Below the pieces are notes generated by a model. It saw only the letters and a list, made by a program, of their open reading frames with translations, ran no database searches and was not told where the DNA came from. A stretch of 30,322 nucleotides of DNA from JBAZLV01 sp041650055 (GTDB lineage Bacteria; Nitrospirota; UBA9217): the NCBI GenBank assembly GCA_041650055.1, contig JBAZLV010000027.1, positions 1 through 30,322 on the forward strand, written 5' to 3'. Below, one piece after another: positions 6,033-12,970 of the stretch. The position numbers were made by a program, and so were the translations under genes. Positions within the stretch are counted from its first letter, which is position 1. Each line of letters opens with the position of its first letter.

Positions 6033-7351
6033 CAATTCTTCTCCAGTATCACAACGCTTTCACGCATATACGACGACAGATGGCTAAGCTCTTGACGCTG
6101 TTGAGAACTTACATGAAGATTTCGGGCAACTTTGATGGCTTTAACATTGTATCCTTCTTCTTGCCCAACACGTGCAACTAAAACATCAGTGGGAATGATA
6201 GATTTAGCATATGCAGAGTTTCCGACAACAATAACAATTTTACCGCGTTTCGCCAAGACTTGCTTCAAATTTGCGAGAAGCGTTCGGGTGTCGTGAAAAT
6301 AGCCCTGAAGAGCAGTTTTTATTCCCATTCTTACGCTGCTTGCCGAGTCATCCATGTTATCAAGAAAAGGTGACAGATGTGGCCAGGTGAATTCTGACAA
6401 ATATTTTCTCGCGGATAAATTATTTCGCATACTATTATTTCTAAGGGCGGCCATTTCTTTCGAATTCGTCACAAAGCCACCCAGCCACAGCTCAACTTTA
6501 AATGCCTCAAAATAGTCAAACCTATTGGCATACGGAGGACTAAATATTGCTAAATCTATAGGACGGTCGAAATCGATGTTATCTAAATCTAGACAAGAAC
6601 CGGTGCGAACTTGTGGTGTGCAACCTGGCGATATTCTAAACTTAGCCATATCCTCTGCAATCTGTGCACTTTTTTGCTTCCATAAATTTTCCACAAATAA
6701 ACGAATGCTCTTGCCGAAATAACGGGGAATCCATTCTTCGTCAGTAAGGGTAATATATTTCCCCGGCTTTCTTCTTTTGTTGCGATATTTGAGGCCATTC
6801 CCCTCTTTAAAAACATTGGCGGCATCTTCAAGTATGCTCAGCCATGATAACAAGAGTAGGTCCCGTACCTTATTCGATGACTCAGTAGAATCAATGAATG
6901 ATTTTATTTTGAGCAATATATTAAGGCTTTCACGTAAAAACAATTTATCTAACAAATCATAGTGGGGTCTGGGCGCTGGTCTTAATGAACGGTAACTCGA
7001 GATTGCATCGCCACTTAATTTAACGAAGAGGTCTCGATCTTTTTTGGCGTACCGTTTTGTTTTAGTGCGCGTTATGAAAGTGGCAAGCGGATTCAAATCA
7101 ATGCCATAAGAGCGAATGTTTCTCATTGATGATTCAAGAAGCGTTGTGCCACATCCACAAAATGGATCTAGGCGGTATTTAGAATCCGGGAAGTGTTCTA
7201 GTAAATATGGCGAGAATCCTTCCCGATAACGAAACCATCTATGGATAGGAAGATTTTCTGAGGGGGTCCAATGAACGGCCGTGGACAATTCAGGGGCTTC
7301 AATGAGAGGTAATCCTTGCTGCGCTTTTTTCAGAGCCCTTATCAAGGACAT
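6032..7351 (-). CDS. SPPY-type DNA methyltransferase (second of a tandem pair)
   Basis: This 439-aa protein has the same architecture as the next gene: motif I DPFCGCGTT (62-70), GIDLNP as the following acidic strand, and motif IV SPPY (271-274) after about 200 residues of possible target-recognition sequence. It is an AdoMet-dependent DNA methyltransferase of the N4-cytosine/N6-adenine type. Tandem methyltransferases beside one nuclease are typical of systems with asymmetric targets, where each strand needs its own enzyme. AGGAG lies 7 bases before its ATG. It is the first gene of the three-gene operon and has a clear promoter. Confidence 0.85.
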   Translation of the reverse strand: MSLIRALKKAQQGLPLIEAPELSTAVHWTPSENLPIHRWFRYREGFSPYLLEHFPDSKYRLDPFCGCGTTLLESSMRNIRSYGIDLNPLATFITRTKTKRYAKKDRDLFVKLSGDAISSYRSLRPAPRPHYDLLDKLFLRESLNILLKIKSFIDSTESSNKVRDLLLLSWLSILEDAANVFKEGNGLKYRNKRRKPGKYITLTDEEWIPRYFGKSIRLFVENLWKQKSAQIAEDMAKFRISPGCTPQVRTGSCLDLDNIDFDRPIDLAIFSPPYANRFDYFEAFKVELWLGGFVTNSKEMAALRNNSMRNNLSARKYLSEFTWPHLSPFLDNMDDSASSVRMGIKTALQGYFHDTRTLLANLKQVLAKRGKIVIVVGNSAYAKSIIPTDVLVARVGQEEGYNVKAIKVARNLHVSSQQRQELSHLSSYMRESVVILEKN

Positions 7352-7382
7352 CTCGATTCTCCTCTTATTGTTGCGTTTTTAT

Positions 7383-7412
7383 ATCATAAAACAGCAACAC
7401 TTACAAGGTCAA
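7383..7412 (-). promoter_or_regulatory. Promoter of the methyltransferase/HNH operon
   Basis: TTGACC (7412-7407) and TATGAT (7388-7383) on the minus strand with an 18-base spacer, about 32 bases before the first methyltransferase ATG. A palindrome overlaps the -35 box. Confidence 0.65.
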
Positions 7413-7421
7413 TGATTGACC
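7407..7421. promoter_or_regulatory. Perfect palindrome on the -35 box, candidate operator
   Basis: GGTCAATGATTGACC has two perfect 7-bp arms around one central base. One arm contains the -35 hexamer of the restriction-modification promoter. Such a position suits a repressor or an autoregulating methyltransferase. No separate controller (C protein) gene is visible. Confidence 0.5.
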
Positions 7422-7450
7422 AAACTTATTACATAAGCCTTGTGAACTTT

Positions 7451-8686
7451 TCACCCAGCCATTTTCGCAAACGGCAGTATCTTCGCCCCGGCCTTGATGC
7501 CATCCAGATAATCGCTCCACTGCTGCATCATCTTTTTCCGCTCATCGAGATGAGCAGTTCGGTTGTATGCTCTGCCGTTCGGGTCTTTCACCGCATGCGC
7601 CAACTGATGCTCGATATATTCAGGCCGGACATGGAGCACTTCATCGAGGATCGTGCGCGCCATTGCTCTGAATCCGTGGCCGGTCATTTCGTCCTTGGTG
7701 TATCCCATGCGGCGAAGCGCAGCGAGGATCGCGTTGTTGCTCATCGCTCGCAAAGTCGAGCGGTGACTCGGAAAAACATACCGCCCGCTGCCTGTGAGCG
7801 GCTTCAACGATTCCAGAATTTCTTTAGCCTGACGCGAAAGCGGGACAATGTGCGGCTGCTTCATCTTCATCTTAGCGGCAGGGATTGCCCAGATACATGC
7901 GTCAAGATCAATTTCAGACCATTCGGCGTGACGCAGTTCTCCTGGACGCACAAAGAACAGCGCACCAAGCTGCAACGCGCATTTCACAATGAACGAACCG
8001 TTATAGCCTTCGATGGCTCGGAGAAGGGTTGCGGCTTCTTTCGGCTCCGTGACTGCCGCAAGGTGAGTCTGTCTTTTCGGAGGGAGAGCCCCTTTCAGGT
8101 CCGCAGACGGATCGCGCTCGGCCCTGCCGGTCGCGATAGCATAGCGAAAGACCTGCCCTGCAAGAATCTTGATCCGGTGTGCAGTATCGAGCGTGCCCCT
8201 CGACTCCACGCGCCGCAGAACGCTTAGCAGCTCAGGCGCTTTGATTTCACCTATGGGCCGGGTTCCTATCCAGGGGAATACCTCCCGCTCAAGACGCTTC
8301 ATTAATGTATCAGCATGGCCCGGCGTCCACCGGTCGTAAAACTTCTCATGCCATTCCCGCGCTACGACCTCGAAGCTGTTTTCCGTGGCCGCGATGCCTG
8401 CTGCCTTCTGCGCCTTGCGGACTTCGCCGGGGTCGCTGCCGTTCGCAATGAGCGTCCTCGCTTCTTCGCGCTTCCTTCTCGCAGCGGCAATGGAAATTTC
8501 AGGATAGGAGCCGAAGGACAACAACTTTGGCTTATTGGCGAAACGATATTTGAAGCGCCAGAGCTTGCCTCCCGTCGGCGTCACAAGGAGAAACAAGCCT
8601 CCGCCGTCAAAAAGAGTGACTTGCTTCTTCTGAGGTTTTGCTTTCTTGATTTTCGGATCAGTCAGGGGAACAATACGCTTCGGCAT
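7451..8686 (-). CDS. Tyrosine integrase, P4-like with DUF4102 N-terminus
   Basis: Site-specific recombinase that inserts and excises the element. From the ATG at 8686 it is 411 aa. Residues 1-95 are the DUF4102 arm-binding domain (LTDPKIKKAKP, then LFLLVTPTGGKLW and LSFGSYPEISIAAAR). A core-binding SAM-like domain covers about 105-190, and the catalytic domain follows. Catalytic residues visible are Arg247 (VRPGE), His337 and Arg340 (HGFR), His364 and the nucleophile Tyr374 (GRAYNR). An open frame extends 24 codons upstream to 8758, but 8686 has AAGGAG about 9 bases upstream and begins where family members normally begin. It adjoins tRNA-Ala, the usual target of this subfamily. Confidence 0.95.
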   Translation of the reverse strand: MPKRIVPLTDPKIKKAKPQKKQVTLFDGGGLFLLVTPTGGKLWRFKYRFANKPKLLSFGSYPEISIAAARRKREEARTLIANGSDPGEVRKAQKAAGIAATENSFEVVAREWHEKFYDRWTPGHADTLMKRLEREVFPWIGTRPIGEIKAPELLSVLRRVESRGTLDTAHRIKILAGQVFRYAIATGRAERDPSADLKGALPPKRQTHLAAVTEPKEAATLLRAIEGYNGSFIVKCALQLGALFFVRPGELRHAEWSEIDLDACIWAIPAAKMKMKQPHIVPLSRQAKEILESLKPLTGSGRYVFPSHRSTLRAMSNNAILAALRRMGYTKDEMTGHGFRAMARTILDEVLHVRPEYIEHQLAHAVKDPNGRAYNRTAHLDERKKMMQQWSDYLDGIKAGAKILPFAKMAG

Positions 8687-8702
8687 AGGCTCCTCTCCTT
8701 TT

Positions 8703-8751
8703 GGGTATACGCACTTTGTTTTGGGTATACGCGACGCGAAATCGTATACCC
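8703..8751. repeat. Three GGGTATACG sites upstream of the integrase
   Basis: GGGTATACG occurs at 8703-8711 and 8723-8731 in direct orientation, 20 bp apart, and inverted at 8743-8751. The last two form a 29-bp hyphenated dyad. They lie 17-65 bases upstream of the integrase ATG. They could be integrase arm-type or excisionase binding sites, or operators for autoregulation of the integrase gene. Confidence 0.6.
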
Positions 8752-8806
8752 ATAGCACCTGGATTTATGCATATCACATCGGACGAGGAAAGGCAAGCAG
8801 AATGCG

Positions 8807-8833
8807 AAAAGCCGCTCTTTTCAAGCGGCTTTT
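8807..8833 (-). terminator. Rho-independent terminator after tRNA-Ala
   Basis: AAAAGCCGCT (8807-8816) and AGCGGCTTTT (8824-8833) form a perfect 10-bp stem around a 7-base loop, with A/T ends on both sides, so it can act in either direction. It lies 32 bases after the tRNA 3' end. It is on the element side of the probable attachment site, so it may have arrived with the element. Confidence 0.8.
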
Positions 8834-8864
8834 GCACGTTGTGAAGCTTAGTTGGATGAAGTAT

Positions 8865-8890
8865 TGGTGGACGAGAAGGGATTCGAACCC
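8865..8890. other. Probable attachment site in the tRNA-Ala 3' end
   Basis: Integrases of this type usually recombine in the 3' part of a tRNA gene (T-arm, acceptor stem and CCA). Here that part faces the integrase and remains intact. Exact limits cannot be set because the matching repeat at the other element end is outside the window. Confidence 0.5.
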
Positions 8891-8940
8891 TCGACCCCCG
8901 CATTGCGAACGCGGTGCTCTCCCAGCTGAGCTACTCGCCC
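8865..8940 (-). tRNA. tRNA-Ala (anticodon CGC)
   Basis: A complete cloverleaf of 76 bases with encoded CCA. The acceptor arm GGGCGAG pairs with CTCGTCC and contains the G3:U70 wobble pair that identifies alanine tRNAs. The D-arm is GCTC/GAGC. The anticodon stem CCGCG/TGCGG holds the loop TTCGCAA (anticodon CGC, reading GCG). The T-arm loop is TTCGAAT. The 3' end faces the integrase. Confidence 0.95.
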
Positions 8941-8964
8941 CCATGATGATTGAAAGGCGGGTAT

Positions 8965-8993
8965 AATCTAATCTATCACATGGAATAAATCAA
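8965..8993 (-). promoter_or_regulatory. Probable tRNA-Ala promoter
   Basis: On the minus strand TTGATT (8993-8988) and TAGATT (8970-8965) are separated by 17 bases, 24 bases upstream of the tRNA 5' end. It lies outside the element, so the tRNA keeps its own promoter after insertion. Confidence 0.45.
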
Positions 8994-9070
8994 GCGAAAA
9001 AACAGGCAGTTTCTTCCTTCAAACATCGCTTGAATCGCATGCATGTGGACTTTTCTCATGCCCGAAGTTA

Positions 9071-9099
9071 TTGACAATTCAGCATATCTCGGCTATAGT
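9071..9099 (+). promoter_or_regulatory. Strong promoter of the basic-peptide/lipoprotein genes
   Basis: A perfect TTGACA (9071-9076), a 17-base spacer and TATAGT (9094-9099). The start would be near 9106, leaving a leader of about 38 bases with a good Shine-Dalgarno sequence before the 36-aa ORF at 9144. Confidence 0.8.
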
Positions 9100-9143
9100 G
9101 TCGAGACTTGCTGCAAAAAATTACATGAGGAGGATCAGAAAGC

Positions 9144-9254
9144 ATGCGTGAGAGACAGAAGGAAATCAAACGCAGACGTAAGCGAAAAGAAGAGACGTTG
9201 AAAACCCGTCGTAAAACCGCGAAAGCAGAAGCAGCCGCTAAAAAAGGAAAATAA
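9144..9254 (+). CDS. 36-aa highly basic peptide of unknown function
   Basis: The peptide starts MRERQKEIKRRRKRKEE and is rich in Arg, Lys, Glu and Ala. It has no hydrophobic segment and would form one charged helix. GAGGAGG lies 12-18 bases upstream of the ATG, and a near-consensus promoter lies just before it. Its TAA stop is one base before the ATG of the lipoprotein gene, so the two should be co-translated. Short peptides of this RRRRKRKE type occur in several bacterial groups without known function; nucleic-acid binding is plausible. It could also act as a leader ORF for the lipoprotein gene. Confidence 0.7.
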   Translation: MRERQKEIKRRRKRKEETLKTRRKTAKAEAAAKKGK

Positions 9255-9255
9255 T

Positions 9256-11172
9256 ATGCCGTTCCTATCTTCCCGTTGTTCCCTGTTCATTGTTCTTATC
9301 ATATTCATGACCATGCTGGTCCCTGGTTGCGTGTCTAAAATGCCGCCTGAACCTCAATGGGAAATGGATGCGAACTCGCTTCTGAATCAGGCCGAGTCTT
9401 ACTATTCGCTGAGAAACTACGATCAGGCTGTTAAAACCGTTAATACCTTTTTTGCAAAGTATCCGCAAAGCAGACATCGGGATCGTGCTTTTTATCTGCT
9501 CGGTGATATTAAGTTGATGCAGCGGGATTACCGGCAGGGGCTTGGTTATTTCAAACAGATCATCCAGGAATTTCCCTCCTCAGCGTATATTGCCGATGCA
9601 AAATATAAACTCGGTGTTTGTTATTATGAGTTAAAGGAATACGAGCTTGCTGTTGCGAATCTCCAGGACCGGAGCAAAATAACGGATTCTGCCCGGTTGA
9701 AACGCATTTCAGATATCCTGTCTGTTTCTTATGGTATCCAAAAAAAATATCCACTCGCTATAAAGGAACTTCTGTATCTTTCCGCTCAAGCACAAAACGA
9801 ACATCAGCGGACAGGATATAAGGATCGGATCAGGGAAATCGTTGAAAAAAATCTGACTGAGCAGGAGCTCGCAGCATACGAACGGGAAACAGAGTATCCG
9901 GCTGATATTGCCCAGCTGCGGCTTGCGGCTCTTTTGTTTGAACAACGAAAATATCGTGATTCCATTTCGGTTGCAAAGAACTTCTTGTCCCGTTTTCCGA
10001 ATCATCCGGAAAGAACCAAAGTGGAAATGATCATCAACGAAGCAACTGTGCGCCTGCAAAGCCCGAAGTTTGCCATTGGCGCGCTCGTTCCGCGCTCCGG
10101 AAATATTGCTTTGTTCGGTGATCCGGTTTTGAAAGGCATCCAGCTTGCGGTGCACACCTATAATCAAAAGGAGCCGGAAGCCCGAGTTGAACTTATTGTA
10201 AAAGATACTCAGGGGATTCCCGAGAAAGCAGTTCAGGCTTTGACCGAATTGGGAACTCAATCGGTTATTGCAGCGGTTGGCCCCCTGCTCACGAAGGAAG
10301 CAGAGGCAATTGCTCCCCTTTTGGAGAAAGTAAAAATACCGGTTATTACACCAGCGGCTTCGGGTGAAGGAATTGGCAAGCTCAGTCCGTGGCTATTCAG
10401 AAATGCGCTGACCACTTCAAGCCAGGCTGCTGCTGCTGTTCAATATGCCGTGGAACAACGTTTGAGAAAATTCGTCATTCTGTACCAGGAAGACGCCTAC
10501 GGAAAAGATCTCGCTCGTCTTTTTACTAAGCAACTTGAACGCAGAGGTGAAATTCTTGCTTCGATCTCGTATCCTTCCGATGTAAAAGATTTCGGGCCCT
10601 ATATCCGGAGGATCATCGAGATAGATCTTCGTTCACAGCGGATAGCCATTCCCGAGGATGCACAAGAACGGAAAAAACTGTTTCAGAATTTTACTCCGAG
10701 CTTCCATGCCATCTACCTTCCAGGACATGCAGAAAAGATTGGTTTGCTCATTCCCCAGTTAGCCTACTACAATATCAAAGATATCGTGATGATCGGATCG
10801 AACGACTGGCATTCACAAGACTTGATCGACCGGGCTGAGCGGCATGCCGAAGGCGCTCTATTTACCGATGGGTTCTTTCCTGAAAGCACTGATCCGGCAA
10901 TTAAATCCATGGTCGATGCATATCGTTCGGCATACCAGGAAACTCCTGATATTCTTGCAGCACAGTCGTATGATGCAACCATGATGATCCTCTCCCTGCT
11001 CAAACAGCAGAAGGAAACTCCGCAGGCAATCCGGGACGGTTTGCTTGCGACGAAGGACTATCCGGGAATCTCAGGTCTGACCACGTTTTCGGGAAGCGGT
11101 GAAGCGCAGAAAAAATTGTTTTTTATCAGAATACAGAACGGAAAGTTTGTTTCGAATACCGAAACCCGATAG
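9256..11172 (+). CDS. Outer-membrane lipoprotein: TPR region plus periplasmic ligand-binding fold (LpoA-like)
   Basis: Residues 1-24 are a lipoprotein signal with lipobox LVPGC; Cys25 would carry the lipid. Residues about 40-260 hold TPR-like repeats of the YbgF/BamD kind (AESYYSLRNYDQAVKTVNTF, KLGVCYYELKEYELAV). From about 275 the protein follows the type I periplasmic binding (Peripla_BP_6) fold, starting IGALVPRSGNIALFGDPVLK and including YQEDAYGKDLA. The same pairing of helical repeats with this fold is seen in LpoA, the activator of penicillin-binding protein 1A, though LpoA is mainly gammaproteobacterial. A role in envelope or peptidoglycan control is likely; an amino-acid sensor is the alternative. 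There is no transporter gene beside it. The 36-aa gene is one base upstream. Confidence 0.8.
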   Translation: MPFLSSRCSLFIVLIIFMTMLVPGCVSKMPPEPQWEMDANSLLNQAESYYSLRNYDQAVKTVNTFFAKYPQSRHRDRAFYLLGDIKLMQRDYRQGLGYFKQIIQEFPSSAYIADAKYKLGVCYYELKEYELAVANLQDRSKITDSARLKRISDILSVSYGIQKKYPLAIKELLYLSAQAQNEHQRTGYKDRIREIVEKNLTEQELAAYERETEYPADIAQLRLAALLFEQRKYRDSISVAKNFLSRFPNHPERTKVEMIINEATVRLQSPKFAIGALVPRSGNIALFGDPVLKGIQLAVHTYNQKEPEARVELIVKDTQGIPEKAVQALTELGTQSVIAAVGPLLTKEAEAIAPLLEKVKIPVITPAASGEGIGKLSPWLFRNALTTSSQAAAAVQYAVEQRLRKFVILYQEDAYGKDLARLFTKQLERRGEILASISYPSDVKDFGPYIRRIIEIDLRSQRIAIPEDAQERKKLFQNFTPSFHAIYLPGHAEKIGLLIPQLAYYNIKDIVMIGSNDWHSQDLIDRAERHAEGALFTDGFFPESTDPAIKSMVDAYRSAYQETPDILAAQSYDATMMILSLLKQQKETPQAIRDGLLATKDYPGISGLTTFSGSGEAQKKLFFIRIQNGKFVSNTETR

Positions 11173-11202
11173 AGACATTCTGAAACAAAATCGTAAAAAA
11201 TT

Positions 11203-11883
11203 ATGGGAACCTTGAATATCGTACAACTCGTCATGGTCATGGCATTGCCGCTCATTTTCGCGATTGTGCTGCATGAAGTCGCGCATGGATGGGTCGCGAG
11301 CAAACTCGGAGACCAGACTGCCCGCGACCTCGGCAGGCTTACGCTCAATCCCCTTCCCCACATCGATCTTATCGGAACGATCATTATGCCAATCGCGCTC
11401 TTGCTTCTGACAAACGGGAAGTTCGTGTTCGGGTATGCCAAGCCAGTCCCCATTAATCCCCTGAACTTTAAAAACCCGAAAAAAGACATGGCTCTTTCTT
11501 CCCTTGCAGGGCCGGGGATCAATATTGCGATGGCTTTAGGATTTACGCTTCTCCTACGAGTCTTGCTTCCGGGAATCCAGGCAATTGTTCCTCAAGATGT
11601 GTGGGAATGGATAGCAATGCCCATGGGTCTCATGTTTACATACGGCATTCTCATTAACATTGTGCTTGCTGTATTGAACCTGATTCCGATTCCACCGCTC
11701 GACGGAAGCAGAGTCATGTACTGGATCCTTCCGGACAAGCTTGCATCCGCATATTACCGTCTCGAGCCATTCGGCTTTATTATTATTCTGGCGCTTCTGG
11801 CACTCGGTGTGCTCGGCAAAATCATCGGACCGATTATTGAACCGATTCTCCTGTTTCTCATAAGCGGCGAATTTCATGTATAA
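11203..11883 (+). CDS. Site-2 protease family (M50) membrane metalloprotease
   Basis: Intramembrane zinc protease of 226 aa. HEVAH (24-28) is the zinc-binding HExxH in the first membrane segment, and PPLDGSR (165-170) supplies the third ligand, Asp167. Four to five hydrophobic segments are visible. There is no PDZ domain, so it is the short YwhC-like form rather than RseP, and its substrate is unknown. The NPLPHIDLIGT motif (49-59) is typical of this subgroup. It follows the lipoprotein gene by 30 bases. Its ATG lacks a clear Shine-Dalgarno sequence, so expression may depend on upstream translation. trpS follows. Confidence 0.88.
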   Translation: MGTLNIVQLVMVMALPLIFAIVLHEVAHGWVASKLGDQTARDLGRLTLNPLPHIDLIGTIIMPIALLLLTNGKFVFGYAKPVPINPLNFKNPKKDMALSSLAGPGINIAMALGFTLLLRVLLPGIQAIVPQDVWEWIAMPMGLMFTYGILINIVLAVLNLIPIPPLDGSRVMYWILPDKLASAYYRLEPFGFIIILALLALGVLGKIIGPIIEPILLFLISGEFHV

Positions 11884-11922
11884 CAATCTCACTCTATTAT
11901 TTTTCAAATAAGGATTGATAGT

Positions 11923-12906
11923 ATGGCCAAACAACGGGTATTAAGCGGAATGCAGCCAAGCGGACTGCTCCATCTTGGAAATCTGATTGGAGCATTGGAT
12001 AACTGGCAAAAGCTCCAGGATGAATATGAATGCTATTACTTTATCGCTGATTGGCATGCTCTTACATCGAATTATGCTGATACTTCTGAATTGAGAACGT
12101 ATGCTCATGAAATGGTAATTGATTGGCTTGCAGCCGGACTCGATCCGGAAAAATCAGTGCTTTTTCAGCAATCGCTCGTGCCTGAGCACGCTGTCTTGCA
12201 TCTTCTTTTATCAATGTCCACACCTCTGCCATGGCTTGAACGGGTTCCTACCTACAAAGAAAAGCTTGAGCAGGTCGCTGATAGGGACATGCATACCTAT
12301 GGTTTTCTTGGCTATCCGGTATTGCAGGCAGCAGATATTCTCATCTACAAGGCGAATTACGTGCCGGTCGGGATCGATCAACTTCCGCATCTTGAACTCA
12401 CTCGAGAGATCTGTCGCCGATTCAATGGATTTTACGGAGAAGTATTTCCTGAACCCCAGGCGCTCATGACCGAATATCCAAAACTGCCTGGAACAGACGG
12501 CCGCAAAATGAGCAAAACGTACAATAACTGCCTCTATCTCTCCGACAGTCCTGAGGAAATCACGCGGAAAGTTATGCAGATGGTAACTGATCCTGCCCGC
12601 GTCCGAAGACAAGATCCCGGAAACCCTGATGTCTGTCCGCTCTATACCCTGGACAAGATTTTTGCACCCCATGAATGGTGCGATCAGGTGAATGTGGAAT
12701 GCAGGCGAGCAGGAATCGGCTGTGTTGATGACAAGAAAGAACTGCTCAAACATCTTCTCGCGTATTTGAAACCGCTTCAAGACCGGCGCAAAGAACTTGC
12801 TGCCCATCCCGAAAAAATACGCGAAATTATCCACGAAGGTTCCCGCCGTGCACAAGGTAAGGCAGCAGAGGTTCTGGCTGAAGTGAACGAAGCAATGAAG
12901 CTGTAA
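11923..12906 (+). CDS. trpS: Tryptophanyl-tRNA synthetase
   Basis: Class I aminoacyl-tRNA synthetase, 327 aa, which charges tRNA-Trp with tryptophan in the cytoplasm. The HIGH-type signature is LHLGN (16-20), preceded by SGMQPSG. The KMSKS loop is GRKMSKT (193-199). YPVLQAADIL (131-140) and VGIDQLPHLELTR (149-161) are conserved in bacterial TrpRS. Length and motif order are normal. AAGGAT lies upstream of the ATG. The M50 protease and trpS lie together in many bacteria, so the plus-strand run is probably an operon. Confidence 0.97.
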   Translation: MAKQRVLSGMQPSGLLHLGNLIGALDNWQKLQDEYECYYFIADWHALTSNYADTSELRTYAHEMVIDWLAAGLDPEKSVLFQQSLVPEHAVLHLLLSMSTPLPWLERVPTYKEKLEQVADRDMHTYGFLGYPVLQAADILIYKANYVPVGIDQLPHLELTREICRRFNGFYGEVFPEPQALMTEYPKLPGTDGRKMSKTYNNCLYLSDSPEEITRKVMQMVTDPARVRRQDPGNPDVCPLYTLDKIFAPHEWCDQVNVECRRAGIGCVDDKKELLKHLLAYLKPLQDRRKELAAHPEKIREIIHEGSRRAQGKAAEVLAEVNEAMKL

Positions 12907-12918
12907 ATTGCTTCATAC

Positions 12919-12947
12919 TTGACAAGATACTGCGCCTCGCCTATATT
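12919..12947 (+). promoter_or_regulatory. Promoter before the polyprenyl synthase
   Basis: TTGACA (12919-12924), a 17-base spacer and TATATT (12942-12947): near consensus, in the 64-base gap after trpS. It would give the synthase and AMMECR1 genes a transcript of their own, starting near 12954. Confidence 0.7.
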
Positions 12948-12970
12948 CATCACAGGCATTTAAAACACTG

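Larger units (their letters stand above)
1..8890. mobile_element. One end of an integrated phage-like element (prophage, satellite or integrative island)
   Basis: The stretch carries a tyrosine integrase beside a tRNA-Ala 3' end, a CI/LexA-type repressor, a lambda-O-type replication protein and a defence-like cargo block. To the right of the tRNA the genes become housekeeping. No second copy of the tRNA 3' end is visible in the window, so the element continues past position 1 and its full size is unknown. No capsid, tail or lysis genes are visible, so prophage versus satellite or island cannot be decided. The phage-like genes at both ends are more GC-rich by eye than the cargo between about 2.0 and 7.4 kb. 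Confidence 0.8.

Noticed and set aside
7316..8227. 303-aa plus-strand open frame opposite the integrase
   Set aside because: It is antisense to a well-supported integrase with full catalytic residues, and the translation has no recognisable domain. GC-rich genes often leave such long shadows.
8687..8758. N-terminal extension of the integrase from 8758
   Set aside because: The extension is translated GGGTATACG repeat sequence, and the ATG at 8686 has a good ribosome binding site and the family's usual first residues.
9709..10260. 183-aa minus-strand open frame opposite the lipoprotein gene
   Set aside because: It is antisense to a gene with signal peptide and domain evidence and has no recognisable features or ribosome binding site.
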